Shown piece by piece: positions 1 to 8,401 of a stretch of DNA of 38,400 nucleotides. A program made the translations under genes and the position numbers. The stretch's first letter is position 1. Each line of letters opens with the position of its first letter. The notes beneath the pieces were generated by a model. The model had not been told where the DNA came from. It worked only from the letters and a program-made list of their open reading frames with translations, and did not search any database. This DNA is from Minisyncoccota bacterium (lineage in GTDB: Bacteria > Patescibacteriota > Microgenomatia > UBA1400 > PJMF01): positions 1 through 38,400 of the forward strand of contig JAOUMD010000009.1 of the NCBI GenBank assembly GCA_029881675.1, given 5' to 3'.

Positions 1-786
1 TGGGGTATTGATAGAAAGTTTATGAGTGTTGTTGGTAACTTGGTAATTATGACCGTTTTAACAGATTTTCGTATCAGAGATTGGACCGGAGGATATAGAG
101 CCATTACAAAAGAAGTTTATGAGAATGTCTACAAAGAATTAGATAGTGAGCGCTTCTCTGGATATACTTTCCAAATTGGTTTCTTGCACAAAGCAGTCCG
201 TAAAGGATTCAAAATTGGTGAAGTACCTTTTAAATTTCTTGACAGAACTGAAGGAGAATCTAAATTAGGAGGAGAATACGTGAAAAACACATTAATATAT
301 ATTTTTAAGGTACGAATTGATGAAATAATTAAACATCGTTTTTTTAAATTTCTTTTTGTCGGCGGGCTAGGAACCCTTATCCAGCTGACAGTCCTTAGTA
401 TTTTAAGAGCAATTTTACCAGAGTTTAATGTCCTCTTTTTAACAAAATTTTTAACAGCTACATTAATTGCTATTGAGGCTGCCATTATTTCTAATTTTAT
501 TTTAAATAATCTTTGGACTTTTGCCGATAAGAAGCTTGATCCAAAGAGTATCCCAAGTAAGTTTGTTCAATTTAACTTGGCTTCAATGGGTTCTGTTGTT
601 ATCCAATTTATTGTTAACTTCCTTGGAGAAAACTTGATAGGATTAAAACCACTCTTTGCTCTGCCTGTGATTGGATTTATGATAGATACAGGCCTTATCT
701 TTGCTATGACTGGAATTGTCATTGGTCTGTTCTGGAACTTCTTTGCATACAACAAGTTCATCTGGAATAGCAAGAAAAAAAAGTAA
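1..786 (+). CDS. GT2 polyprenyl-phosphate sugar transferase with C-terminal GtrA domain (5' partial)
   Basis: The reading frame is open from the first base, so the gene starts upstream; the first internal ATG is at 22. The N-terminal part (WTGGYRAITKEVY, FQIGFLHKAVRKG, EVPFKFLDRTEGESK) matches the C-terminal half of GT2 dolichyl/polyprenyl-phosphate mannose synthases, which move a sugar from a nucleotide donor to a lipid phosphate. The remainder, from about codon 110, is a GtrA-like domain with four hydrophobic segments, a family linked to flipping or handling lipid-linked sugars. The fusion of GT2 and GtrA is a known bacterial arrangement. Three further glycosyltransferases follow on the same strand, so the product probably makes the lipid-sugar donor they use. 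The GT2 catalytic motifs lie outside the window. The sugar is unknown. Confidence 0.85.
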   Translation, partial: WGIDRKFMSVVGNLVIMTVLTDFRIRDWTGGYRAITKEVYENVYKELDSERFSGYTFQIGFLHKAVRKGFKIGEVPFKFLDRTEGESKLGGEYVKNTLIYIFKVRIDEIIKHRFFKFLFVGGLGTLIQLTVLSILRAILPEFNVLFLTKFLTATLIAIEAAIISNFILNNLWTFADKKLDPKSIPSKFVQFNLASMGSVVIQFIVNFLGENLIGLKPLFALPVIGFMIDTGLIFAMTGIVIGLFWNFFAYNKFIWNSKKKK

Positions 787-797
787 ATAATAAATGA

Positions 798-2330
798 ATG
801 TTTAAATTCTTTTCAAAATTAAAACCAATTCACTGGTTGTTAATAGCTATTATTGCTATTGGTTCATTTTTGAGACTTTATAATCTTCCTGGGAGTATGA
901 TGTTTCTTGGTGACCAAGGACGAGATGCTCTAATTGTCAAAAGAATTTTTACAGATTTTGATCCAGTCTTTATCGGGCCTGTCACTAGTGTTGGGAACAT
1001 GTATTTAGGTCCACTCTACTACTACTTTATGCTTCCATGGCTTAGACTAACTTATCCTTCTCCTGTTGGACCTGCTTATGCTGTTGCTGTACTCGGAATT
1101 ATTACAATATTTTTAATGTACCATCTAGGCAAAAAACTGGTTGGAGAAAAAGCAGCTATCATTGGGACTGCATTCTTTGCTTTCTCCAGTACTGTTGTTA
1201 ATAATACTCGTTTTAGTTGGAACCCCAATCCTGCCCCATTTGCATCTTTATGCATGATCTATTTTACATATATGGCCTGGAAGAAAAATCCAAAATATTG
1301 GATCTTGGTCTCATTATTTTTTAGTATTTTAATTCAGTTACATTACCTAACCCTTCTCTCTGCTGCTGGGGCTGGTGTGATTTGGCTTTTTAACCTTTAT
1401 GATGTTAAAAATCATAAGGCTAAGTTAAAAAAACTTCTAATCTCTACCTTAATCGCCTTTATTTTATTTGTAGGATCATTAACTCCAATCATTCTATTTG
1501 ATTTAAAACATGAGAATCTTAATGCAAAAGGATTTGCACAAATGATTACTGGAGAAGATAACTTTACCCAAAATGAAAAAGTACCCTTACTTGATAAAGC
1601 GACCACTATCATAAAAGAAACTCATGGCAGGGGTATGCATATTCTATTTGAGATTAGCATAGGAAAAAATAGACAGCTTAATACTTGGCTCTTGGTTTTC
1701 GCCATGATTATCCTAGCTGCTTTAGCTATTAATCATAAGAAGTTTCATCTGAAGAATGATGATTTTTATGGAGAGACCGTTATCATAGTTTACCTACTGA
1801 CTGGGATAGTTGGTACTTCGTTTTATGGGCATACAATTTTTGATCATTATATCTCTTACCTTTTCCCTGTTACTTTCCTAACATTTGGAATTGTAATTGC
1901 TGCTATTAGTACCAGAAGCTTTCTTGCTAAAGTATTATCAATGATCTTCTTCTTCTATTTTGTATTTTTAAATTTAGATAAATACAGTTTAGAAACTCAA
2001 AACTGGTCAGTTGATGATGTCAAAAGAACTGCAGCGACTATTATAGAAAAGGTTAAAGAGGGAGAAAAATATAATATTGTATTATTGTCTGGAACTGGAG
2101 ACATTGATGGACAAAGTTATAGATACTTTTTAGAAACTAGTAATAAACCACCTGTAAGAACAGAAAACAGAGGTGAAGTAGAAACATTATTCATTATCAA
2201 CGAAGATCAAAAAATTAGCAAAGTAACTGATTCTCCGATATATGAGATTGTTGTATTTCCAGACAAAGAGATTAAAGAAGTATATAATATTGATAATGGT
2301 CCTGAGATAACAATTCTAAGAAAAAACTAA
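798..2330 (+). CDS. Integral membrane glycosyltransferase, GT39/PMT (ArnT-like) family
   Basis: 510 residues, with an N-terminal membrane helix (about 13-30) followed at once by an external loop carrying FLGDQGRDALIV (about 37-48), the acidic first-loop motif typical of PMT/ArnT-type GT-C enzymes. About ten hydrophobic segments follow, and the last ~110 residues are a soluble domain. GT-C enzymes transfer a sugar from a polyprenyl-phosphate donor to an acceptor on the outer face of the membrane. The gene begins 11 nt after the GT2-GtrA gene and ends 2 nt before the next GT2 gene, so an operon is likely. The ATG at 794 was rejected because it runs into a stop after three codons. The acceptor (protein or glycan) is unknown. 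Confidence 0.8.
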   Translation: MFKFFSKLKPIHWLLIAIIAIGSFLRLYNLPGSMMFLGDQGRDALIVKRIFTDFDPVFIGPVTSVGNMYLGPLYYYFMLPWLRLTYPSPVGPAYAVAVLGIITIFLMYHLGKKLVGEKAAIIGTAFFAFSSTVVNNTRFSWNPNPAPFASLCMIYFTYMAWKKNPKYWILVSLFFSILIQLHYLTLLSAAGAGVIWLFNLYDVKNHKAKLKKLLISTLIAFILFVGSLTPIILFDLKHENLNAKGFAQMITGEDNFTQNEKVPLLDKATTIIKETHGRGMHILFEISIGKNRQLNTWLLVFAMIILAALAINHKKFHLKNDDFYGETVIIVYLLTGIVGTSFYGHTIFDHYISYLFPVTFLTFGIVIAAISTRSFLAKVLSMIFFFYFVFLNLDKYSLETQNWSVDDVKRTAATIIEKVKEGEKYNIVLLSGTGDIDGQSYRYFLETSNKPPVRTENRGEVETLFIINEDQKISKVTDSPIYEIVVFPDKEIKEVYNIDNGPEITILRKN

Positions 2331-2332
2331 TT

Positions 2333-3085
2333 ATGAAACCATATTTATCCGTAATTATCCCTTCCTATAATGAAATGAAGAACATCAAAAGAAATGTTCT
2401 AGATGAAGTTTTAACATATCTAAAAAAACAAGATTATGCTTGGGAAGTTTTACTCAGTGATGATGGTTCTACAGATGGAACTACAGCAGAATTAGAAGCA
2501 TTTGCTAAAAAAGATAAAGGAGTTAAAGTCATAAAAAACATTCATGCTGGTAAAGGTCCAACCGTACAATCAGGAATGCTTAAAGCAGAAGGAGAATGGG
2601 TTCTCTTTACAGATTTTGATCAATCAACACCTATCAGTGAAATTGAAAAACTTTTTAAATATAAAAAGTCCCACCAAGTAATAATTGGGTCTAGAGAGAT
2701 TTCTGGAGCCCAAAGAGATAAAGAGCCTTTACATCGTCATATCATGGGAAAAGGCTTTAATTTTCTTGTTCAAACTTTAGCCATTCCAGGTATTCATGAT
2801 ACTCAATGTGGATTTAAGTTATTTCAAAACCATGCCTGTGCTGATATATTTTCAAACTTAGTAGTTTATGGCCGCAGCGAAGAAAGACATGATGCATTTA
2901 CTGGGGCTTTTGATGTTGAAGCTCTATATTTGGCAAATAAAAAAGGCTACAAAGTAAAAGAAGTTCCAATTATTTGGCACCATAATGAAACTGACCGTGT
3001 TAGTCCCCTTAAAGACTCTGTTAGAATGTTAAGAGACATAATTAAAGTCAGAATAACAGACTTACTTGGTAAATATTCAAAATAA
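2333..3085 (+). CDS. GT2 glycosyltransferase, dolichyl-phosphate glucosyltransferase (ALG5)-like
   Basis: 250 residues of a GT-A fold. Visible motifs are VIIPSYNE near the N-terminus (nucleotide binding), LSDDGSTDGT (about 42-51), a DFDQSTP metal-binding stretch (about 98-104, the D-x-D-like site of the ALG5 type) and a DTQCGFKLF motif near 150. No membrane helix is evident, so it probably works at the inner face of the membrane. It most resembles enzymes that load glucose or another hexose onto polyprenyl phosphate. Its stop shares a base with the next start (TAATG), which suggests translational coupling. The exact donor sugar cannot be read from sequence. Confidence 0.82.
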   Translation: MKPYLSVIIPSYNEMKNIKRNVLDEVLTYLKKQDYAWEVLLSDDGSTDGTTAELEAFAKKDKGVKVIKNIHAGKGPTVQSGMLKAEGEWVLFTDFDQSTPISEIEKLFKYKKSHQVIIGSREISGAQRDKEPLHRHIMGKGFNFLVQTLAIPGIHDTQCGFKLFQNHACADIFSNLVVYGRSEERHDAFTGAFDVEALYLANKKGYKVKEVPIIWHHNETDRVSPLKDSVRMLRDIIKVRITDLLGKYSK

Positions 3086-4320
3086 TGGCAAAAAAAACTT
3101 CAAATCGCATACTTTGGTATAGCTTTGCTTTGTATTTCCTATCTCTTGTGGCCTATGCCATTTTTTCTTACTCTTTAACTGCACCCAATTTAGTCCTATC
3201 TACAAATTCTACATTTTGGAAATTTCAAACTTATATGTGGAAAACTTTCTTTAATAATAGAGAACTACTTACTCAAACATATTTTGGTTTAATTGGAATT
3301 ATATTTTTTAACTATTTATTCTTTGTTTCACAGGCTATTAAACAAAAAATTAATAATTTTAAACTGATCTTAATATTATTCTTTGCACTCGTAATTCCTC
3401 TTTTAATAAGTAATAATGCTCTCTCTTATGATGCATTTAACTATATTTTTAATGCAAAAATGGTCAGTGTCTATCACGTGGATCCACATACCCAAGTTGC
3501 ACTAGACTTCCCAGATGATTCTTGGACTAAATTCATGCATAACACTCATACCACAGCTCCTTATGGTAGGGCATGGACATATCTGTCATTAGTTCCTTTC
3601 TCACTTGGTATGGGGAAATTTGTAATCACTTGGTTAAGTTTTAGATTATTTAGTTTGTTACCTCTAGCAACATTATTATTTATCTTTTGGAAATATCATA
3701 AAAAAATAAATTACACTTGGCTCATTTTTTTAGTCTTTAATCCCTTAGTCTTAATTGAAGTTATCTCAAACGTTCATAATGATTTTTGGATGATTACTCC
3801 AGCAATATTATCATTGCTATTGATAGACTCACAAAGAAGTAAAAAAACTAATTTCTCCTCTATTATTAAGGTTTTATTTTCAATTGTACTGTTAGGTCTT
3901 TCCATCTGGATTAAACTAGCTACTATCTTACTAATTCCAATTTGGCTTTTGATATTAATTAAAGACAAACTGAAGGATATTCCTCACTTTTACTCTTTAG
4001 CTAATAGCTGGCCTGTATTAGCCTCTCTTGCGATGTTTGCTCCATTACTTACTAGTAGATCTCAATGGTTCCATCCTTGGTACCTTGCTTGGTCTATTTC
4101 TTTTATTCCATTATTTTCTAAGAGAAATAAGTTTGGGGCTGCTTGGGCTGTTTCTCTACTAGTTCTATCTATTAGCTCAATGTATCGTTATCTGCCCTTT
4201 TTGTGGCATAACAATTACGATGGAGACGTCTTATCCTGGCAAAGAATGATTACATTTATTCCCTTTGGCATTATCTTAATTCTGTCATTTAAAAAAGTCT
4301 TATTTAATAAAAAAAGATAA
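3085..4320 (+). CDS. Polytopic membrane glycosyltransferase, GT87/MptB-like GT-C family
   Basis: 411 residues, almost entirely hydrophobic, with about ten membrane segments. After the second or third segment comes LSYDAFNYIFNAKMV followed by HVDPHT and a proline-rich loop. This matches the Y-D/F-x-Y and D-P-h pattern of polyprenyl-phosphomannose-dependent alpha-mannosyltransferases and DUF2029/GT87 enzymes. These extend glycans outside the membrane from lipid-linked donors. The start overlaps the upstream GT2 stop by one base, and a terminator follows 60 nt after the gene, making it the last gene of the glycosyltransferase unit. Family assignment is by motif and topology only, and the sugar is unknown. 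Confidence 0.6.
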   Translation: MAKKTSNRILWYSFALYFLSLVAYAIFSYSLTAPNLVLSTNSTFWKFQTYMWKTFFNNRELLTQTYFGLIGIIFFNYLFFVSQAIKQKINNFKLILILFFALVIPLLISNNALSYDAFNYIFNAKMVSVYHVDPHTQVALDFPDDSWTKFMHNTHTTAPYGRAWTYLSLVPFSLGMGKFVITWLSFRLFSLLPLATLLFIFWKYHKKINYTWLIFLVFNPLVLIEVISNVHNDFWMITPAILSLLLIDSQRSKKTNFSSIIKVLFSIVLLGLSIWIKLATILLIPIWLLILIKDKLKDIPHFYSLANSWPVLASLAMFAPLLTSRSQWFHPWYLAWSISFIPLFSKRNKFGAAWAVSLLVLSISSMYRYLPFLWHNNYDGDVLSWQRMITFIPFGIILILSFKKVLFNKKR

Positions 4321-4377
4321 TACTTTTTTCTCCTCTACTCTTTTTTTAAACAGTCACTAATTTCACTATATTTACTC

Positions 4378-4403
4378 AAAACTATGCTCCCATAGTTTTT
4401 TTT
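4378..4403 (+). terminator. Intrinsic terminator after the glycosyltransferase operon
   Basis: A 9-bp stem (AAAACTATG with CATAGTTTT) around a CTCC loop runs into a T-tract on the + strand. It separates the glycosyltransferase genes from the mraZ cluster. Confidence 0.85.
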
Positions 4404-4445
4404 GTATTGCTTTCTATCTTTGCTAAATTAAAAACCCGAAACAAG

Positions 4446-4510
4446 TTCAGGGTTTACCTGCAATGCTTGGTATAATACTATATTATTAATAAGTGGTAAA
4501 AAGTGGTAGA
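4446..4510 (+). promoter_or_regulatory. mraZ promoter with two MraZ-type operator boxes
   Basis: A consensus -10 TATAAT (4471-4476) is preceded by TGG, giving an extended -10; the -35 is poor. Just downstream lie two copies of AAGTGGTA at 4491-4498 and 4501-4508, exactly one helical turn (10 bp) apart. Known MraZ operators are direct TGG-containing repeats with a 10-bp period upstream of mraZ, so these are the likely autoregulatory sites. They sit in the start of the transcript, where bound MraZ would block transcription. Only two copies are seen. The Shine-Dalgarno sequence before the mraZ ATG is weak. An imperfect hairpin (AAACCC/GGGTTT, around 4432-4455) lies upstream. Confidence 0.7.
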
Positions 4511-4524
4511 TAGATAAAAGAACA

Positions 4525-4950
4525 ATGTTTATAGGTCGATACTATCACAAGCTAGAAGACAAAGGGAGAGTCTCTTTACCAAAAAAGTTTAGAGAAATTG
4601 AAAAAAATTGGGTTATCACTAGAGGTTTAGACGGTGGACTGTTCATCTTTAAACAGAGCGATTTTATCGAGAAAGTCGAAGAAATAGCTCAACGCACATT
4701 TACAAAAAAGAAAAATCGAGACTTTGTTAGATTAATGGTCAACGAAGCTTCACAAGTAACTGCTGATAATAATGGTCGAGTACCTCTGCCCGAATACTTG
4801 ATTAAATCAGCTGGTCTTAAAAAAGAACTAGTCATTGTGGGTAGCTACAGCTACCTCGAAGTCTGGGATATGGATAAATACCACCAATATTTAGACATGT
4901 TAGAAGACCAAGCCGAGAATATTGCAGAAAGCATAGAAAATGAAAACTAG
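4525..4950 (+). CDS. mraZ: Transcriptional regulator MraZ
   Basis: 141 residues, the usual MraZ length, with two AbrB-like/SpoVT DNA-binding repeats: GRYYHKLEDKGRVSLPKKFRE at the N-terminus and NNGRVPLPEYLIKSAGL in the second half. MraZ forms ring oligomers and binds TGG-containing repeats upstream of the division and cell-wall (dcw) cluster. The two AAGTGGTA boxes just upstream fit autoregulation. It is the first gene of mraZ-rsmH-ftsL-ftsI, the classical dcw order, and its 3' end overlaps rsmH by 11 nt. Confidence 0.96.
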   Translation: MFIGRYYHKLEDKGRVSLPKKFREIEKNWVITRGLDGGLFIFKQSDFIEKVEEIAQRTFTKKKNRDFVRLMVNEASQVTADNNGRVPLPEYLIKSAGLKKELVIVGSYSYLEVWDMDKYHQYLDMLEDQAENIAESIENEN

Positions 4951-5833
4951 TCATATAACAGTTTTACTTAACGAAGCCATAGAGTATCTAAAAGTTGAAA
5001 AGAATTGTTGGTATGTAGATACAACCTTTGGAGGTGGTGGACATACCGAACAAATCTTAAAAAGAGGTGGGAAAGTTATCGCATTTGATTTTGATCAAAA
5101 TGCAATTAAAGCTGGAGAAGAAAGATTCAAAAATGAAATTGAGTCGAATCAACTAGTTTTAGTAAATAAAAACTTTACTGAACTTGAAGAAACTTTAAAC
5201 TCTCTAAAAAAAGAACACTCCATTGATGAAATATCTGGAATTCTATTTGACTTTGGGACAAGCACTGATCAACTCATGAACACTGATCGTGGTTTCTCCT
5301 TCCTTGGTGAAGGCGAACTAGACATGAGAATGGATCAAACTCTTGGAGTAAAGGCCAAAGACCTACTAACACTTCTGTCAGAAAAACAACTAATGGAAAT
5401 TTTCTTCCAGCATGGTGGAGAAAGTGAAGCAAAGAAAATTGCCAAAGCCATTGTTAGTAACAGAAAAAATGGAGTCTATATCAAAACAAATAAAGACTTG
5501 GCTCAACTTGTTGAATCAGTTAAAAAATCTCGAAATAAAACTCATCCTGCTACTAAAGTTTTTCAAGCTTTAAGAATTGTAGTGAATGATGAGTTAAACA
5601 ATATCGAAACTAGCTTACCACAAGCTTTCAACTCTCTCAAAAAGGGTGGAAGACTTATCACAATCAGCTTTCATGAAGGTGAAGACAGAATTGCCAAGAC
5701 TACATTTAAAACATGGCAAGAAGAAAACTTAGCTACTTTGATTACAAAAAAACCGGTTGTCCCTACTGATGAGGCGATCAAAGAAAATCCAAGATGCCGC
5801 AGCGCAAAAATGAGAATTATAGAAAAAACATAA
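4940..5833 (+). CDS. rsmH: 16S rRNA (cytosine-1402 N4)-methyltransferase RsmH
   Basis: 297 residues. Family motifs in order: HITVLLNEAIEYL at the N-terminus, the SAM-binding DTTFGGGGHTEQIL (about 28-41), ILFDFGTSTDQL (about 108-119), GFSFLGEGELDMRMD, ATKVFQALRIVVNDEL and the C-terminal NPRCRSAKMRIIEK. The enzyme methylates N4 of C1402 in the decoding centre of 16S rRNA. The usual LGVSS form of the third motif reads FGTST here, a mild variation. The start lies inside mraZ and the stop is one base from the ftsL-like gene, so translation is probably coupled across the operon. Confidence 0.96.
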   Translation: MKTSHITVLLNEAIEYLKVEKNCWYVDTTFGGGGHTEQILKRGGKVIAFDFDQNAIKAGEERFKNEIESNQLVLVNKNFTELEETLNSLKKEHSIDEISGILFDFGTSTDQLMNTDRGFSFLGEGELDMRMDQTLGVKAKDLLTLLSEKQLMEIFFQHGGESEAKKIAKAIVSNRKNGVYIKTNKDLAQLVESVKKSRNKTHPATKVFQALRIVVNDELNNIETSLPQAFNSLKKGGRLITISFHEGEDRIAKTTFKTWQEENLATLITKKPVVPTDEAIKENPRCRSAKMRIIEKT

Positions 5834-5834
5834 A

Positions 5835-6131
5835 ATGAAAAACAAAAAAAATTACCTTTACATAGCATACTACGCAATTTTATTTACTATTCTTGCGACA
5901 AAAGTAGTTCAAACTGTTTATACAGGTAGCCTTTTTGTTCATCGTTCACATCAGCTTAAATCATTAAATACACAAAATGAAATTATTGCAGAAGTTAACT
6001 ATGAGTTAACTACTAAGCTCTCCGAGGCAAACTCTCTACACAGTTTGATAAGTTCTGCTACACTTGATGGGTATAGAGAAATCAAAAACCCAATTGTCAT
6101 TACTGACAAGGCCATGGTTGCTTTGAAATGA
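5835..6131 (+). CDS. ftsL: FtsL-like small bitopic division protein
   Basis: 98 residues: a short basic N-terminus, one membrane helix (about 8-28), then a segment (about 40-70) suited to a coiled coil. This is the layout of FtsL/DivIC-type proteins, which bridge the division machinery and activate the septal synthase. Sequence conservation in this family is very low, so the call rests on topology, size and its position between rsmH and ftsI, where ftsL normally lies. Its TGA stop overlaps the ftsI start (ATGA). Confidence 0.72.
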   Translation: MKNKKNYLYIAYYAILFTILATKVVQTVYTGSLFVHRSHQLKSLNTQNEIIAEVNYELTTKLSEANSLHSLISSATLDGYREIKNPIVITDKAMVALK

Positions 6132-7882
6132 GAACCGATTTTAATTCTAGAAAAAAACCTAAACCAGCCCAATCATTACTAAGAGCCCACATCGTAATTG
6201 GGATAATTTTTTTATCTTTCTTAATTGTTGAATTCAGACTTTTTTATTGGCAAATAATCAAAGGCAATAGCCTTGAAGCTGAAGCTACAAAACAATACCA
6301 AAAATTAATCATCAATACTGGCAAAAGAGGCTCAATATATACAAGCGATGGTCATCTGCTTGTAGGAAATGAAAAGGTTTATCGACTCTTTGCAGAACCT
6401 CATTTATACACAGAATCAAAAGAAAAAATTCATAAACAAATCTTTGACTTATTACTTGAACTAGATACAGATTTTAAAGAAGCTACTGAGGAAGCAGCTA
6501 AAAAAGAAATTGAAGAAAATTTTTCACTGTTCTTAGAAAATAAACTTGCAATCAGAGATAAAAAATGGGTAGGAATCATAAGTGGGGTGACAGAAAAAAC
6601 AAAAGATGAAATTGAAAATCTTAAAATAGAAGGTTTTGGTTTTGACCCATATTTCCAACGACTATATCCAGAAGCATCTATGGCAGCACATGTAACAGGA
6701 TTTGTGGGTAAAGATGAAGAAGGAGAAACTCTGGGTTACTTTGGAATAGAAGGTTCTCTAAACAAAGAACTTAGTGCAAAAATAAATAAGGAAATTACAT
6801 CTAACTTTTCATTTGGTGAAGATCTCAGTAAAAAAATTAATGGAAGAGACGTTACCCTAACTATTAGAAGAGATATTCAGTTTCTTATTGAAAATGAATT
6901 AAAAAAATCTATAGAAAAATATGGTGCGAGTTCAGGTGAAGTAATAGTAATGGAACCAGACACTGGAAAAATACTTGGTTTAGCAGCATACCCAAATTAT
7001 GACCAAAAAAACTTTTATGAATTTCCGACTGACTTTTACAAAAATCCCAGCGTCAGTAATTTCTATGAGCCAGGCTCAACATTTAAGGTATTAACTGTGT
7101 CAATTGGTATAGATAGTGGAGCTATAACCCCAGAAACAAAATGTGATAACTGTTCTGAATCTAGAAAAATAAGCAAATATACAATTAAAAATTGGAATGA
7201 TGTTTATCATCCAGATATCAATATGACTGAAGCATTAGCCAAATCTGACAACACAGCTATGATTTTTGTTAGAGAGAAGATTGGAGATAAAACTTTTATT
7301 GACTATATTAAAAAATTTGGTTTTGGCCAAAAAATAACAAATGATATTCAGGAAGATACCAGCCCTTCATTTCCAGAAAAATGGGGTGAAGTAGAGCTGG
7401 CCACACGTTCATTTGGACAAGGAATTAGTGCTACTAGTCTTCAAGTCATTAGAGCCATCAATACCATCGCTAATCAAGGCTTAATGGTCCAACCACAGTT
7501 TATTCAAAAAGTTTCAGATAGAGAGACTCATCAAGAAATTATTACCGAAACAATTGAACTTGACCAAATTATCAGTAAAGAAACTGCAGAAGAAGTGACA
7601 AAGATGATGATTGAATCAGCTAGTCATGGTGAAGCACAATGGATTGCAAGTAAAGATTACTTAGTGGCTGGTAAAACTGGAACATCTCAAGTTAATAATG
7701 AAGATGGTGGTTATGATGATGAAAAAACTATTGCAAGTTTTATCGGATTTGCTCCAGCAGATAATCCTCAGTTTATTATGTTAACAAAATTAAATGAGCC
7801 AACTACTTCTCCTTGGGCTGCAGAAACTGCAGCTCCTCTTTGGTATAAAATTGCAGATAAGCTAATTTTAATGTTTGAGTAA
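6128..7882 (+). CDS. ftsI: Septal peptidoglycan transpeptidase, class B PBP (FtsI/PBP2-like)
   Basis: 584 residues: a cytoplasmic start, one membrane anchor (about 20-38), a dimerisation or pedestal domain, then the penicillin-binding transpeptidase domain. All three active-site motifs are present: STFK with Ser317 as nucleophile, SDN at 373-375 and KTGT at 516-519. It cross-links peptide stems during division and is the target of beta-lactams. There is no transglycosylase domain, as expected for class B. A CDNC pair at about 339-342 sits in the transpeptidase domain. It overlaps the ftsL-like gene by 4 nt and meets a convergent gene 6 nt after its stop, with no clear terminator between. Confidence 0.94.
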   Translation: MRTDFNSRKKPKPAQSLLRAHIVIGIIFLSFLIVEFRLFYWQIIKGNSLEAEATKQYQKLIINTGKRGSIYTSDGHLLVGNEKVYRLFAEPHLYTESKEKIHKQIFDLLLELDTDFKEATEEAAKKEIEENFSLFLENKLAIRDKKWVGIISGVTEKTKDEIENLKIEGFGFDPYFQRLYPEASMAAHVTGFVGKDEEGETLGYFGIEGSLNKELSAKINKEITSNFSFGEDLSKKINGRDVTLTIRRDIQFLIENELKKSIEKYGASSGEVIVMEPDTGKILGLAAYPNYDQKNFYEFPTDFYKNPSVSNFYEPGSTFKVLTVSIGIDSGAITPETKCDNCSESRKISKYTIKNWNDVYHPDINMTEALAKSDNTAMIFVREKIGDKTFIDYIKKFGFGQKITNDIQEDTSPSFPEKWGEVELATRSFGQGISATSLQVIRAINTIANQGLMVQPQFIQKVSDRETHQEIITETIELDQIISKETAEEVTKMMIESASHGEAQWIASKDYLVAGKTGTSQVNNEDGGYDDEKTIASFIGFAPADNPQFIMLTKLNEPTTSPWAAETAAPLWYKIADKLILMFE

Positions 7883-7888
7883 CCTAAA

Positions 7889-8353
7889 TTATTTCTTAAT
7901 AGCTAAAACAGATCCAATCTTCATCAAACTTTCAAAAAGTAAAATACTTAATATTAAAATGCTGAGTAAAATTCCGTCAAAAACAACATTTTGAATCTTA
8001 AAAAAAATAATTAATAAAATAAATAAACTATAAATAAATCCTCTAATTGAGTTCAAAAAAATAAAACTAAATAAGAAAAAGTTTGCTATAAAAAAAATAA
8101 GTAAAACTGCTAAATATGAGTTAGGTAATATTATATTTTTTAATAGATCTGGATCAAAATTATTAAATATAAAAAACAAAATAATATAAAAAAATATGCC
8201 TAATATTAATGTGGGTAGATGCTGAAGATACTTCACTAACCTACCAGAAGTCTCTTTCTTTTTAGCTTGAGTAAAATCTTTAAAAGGTTCTACTGCTATT
8301 TTATTGGTTAACTCAACTGGTTGTTGTTTTAACCTGGATTTACCTTTTATCAC
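7889..8353 (-). CDS. Small integral membrane protein of unknown function
   Basis: 154 residues. The first ~45 are polar and lysine-rich, followed by about four hydrophobic segments separated by very short loops. No family motif is recognised. The start is a GTG at 8353, supported by GAGGA seven bases upstream; there is no ATG nearby. The gene converges on ftsI and is divergent from rmuC, sharing a short promoter region with it. Confidence 0.6.
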   Translation of the reverse strand: MIKGKSRLKQQPVELTNKIAVEPFKDFTQAKKKETSGRLVKYLQHLPTLILGIFFYIILFFIFNNFDPDLLKNIILPNSYLAVLLIFFIANFFLFSFIFLNSIRGFIYSLFILLIIFFKIQNVVFDGILLSILILSILLFESLMKIGSVLAIKK

Positions 8354-8388
8354 TTTGTCTTCCTCTAGATACTTAACTATTTCTATTC

Positions 8389-8394
8389 TATACT
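8389..8394 (+). promoter_or_regulatory. -10 box positioned for leaderless rmuC mRNA
   Basis: TATACT ends seven bases before the rmuC ATG, so transcription would start at or next to the A of the start codon. No Shine-Dalgarno sequence is present. The -35 is not recognisable. Confidence 0.5.
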
Positions 8395-8401
8395 ATTTTT
8401 C

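Noticed and set aside
4432-4455. AAACCC/GGGTTT hairpin upstream of mraZ as a minus-strand terminator
   Set aside because: A short T-run follows on the minus strand, but no minus-strand gene precedes it for several kb, so a terminator role has no client.
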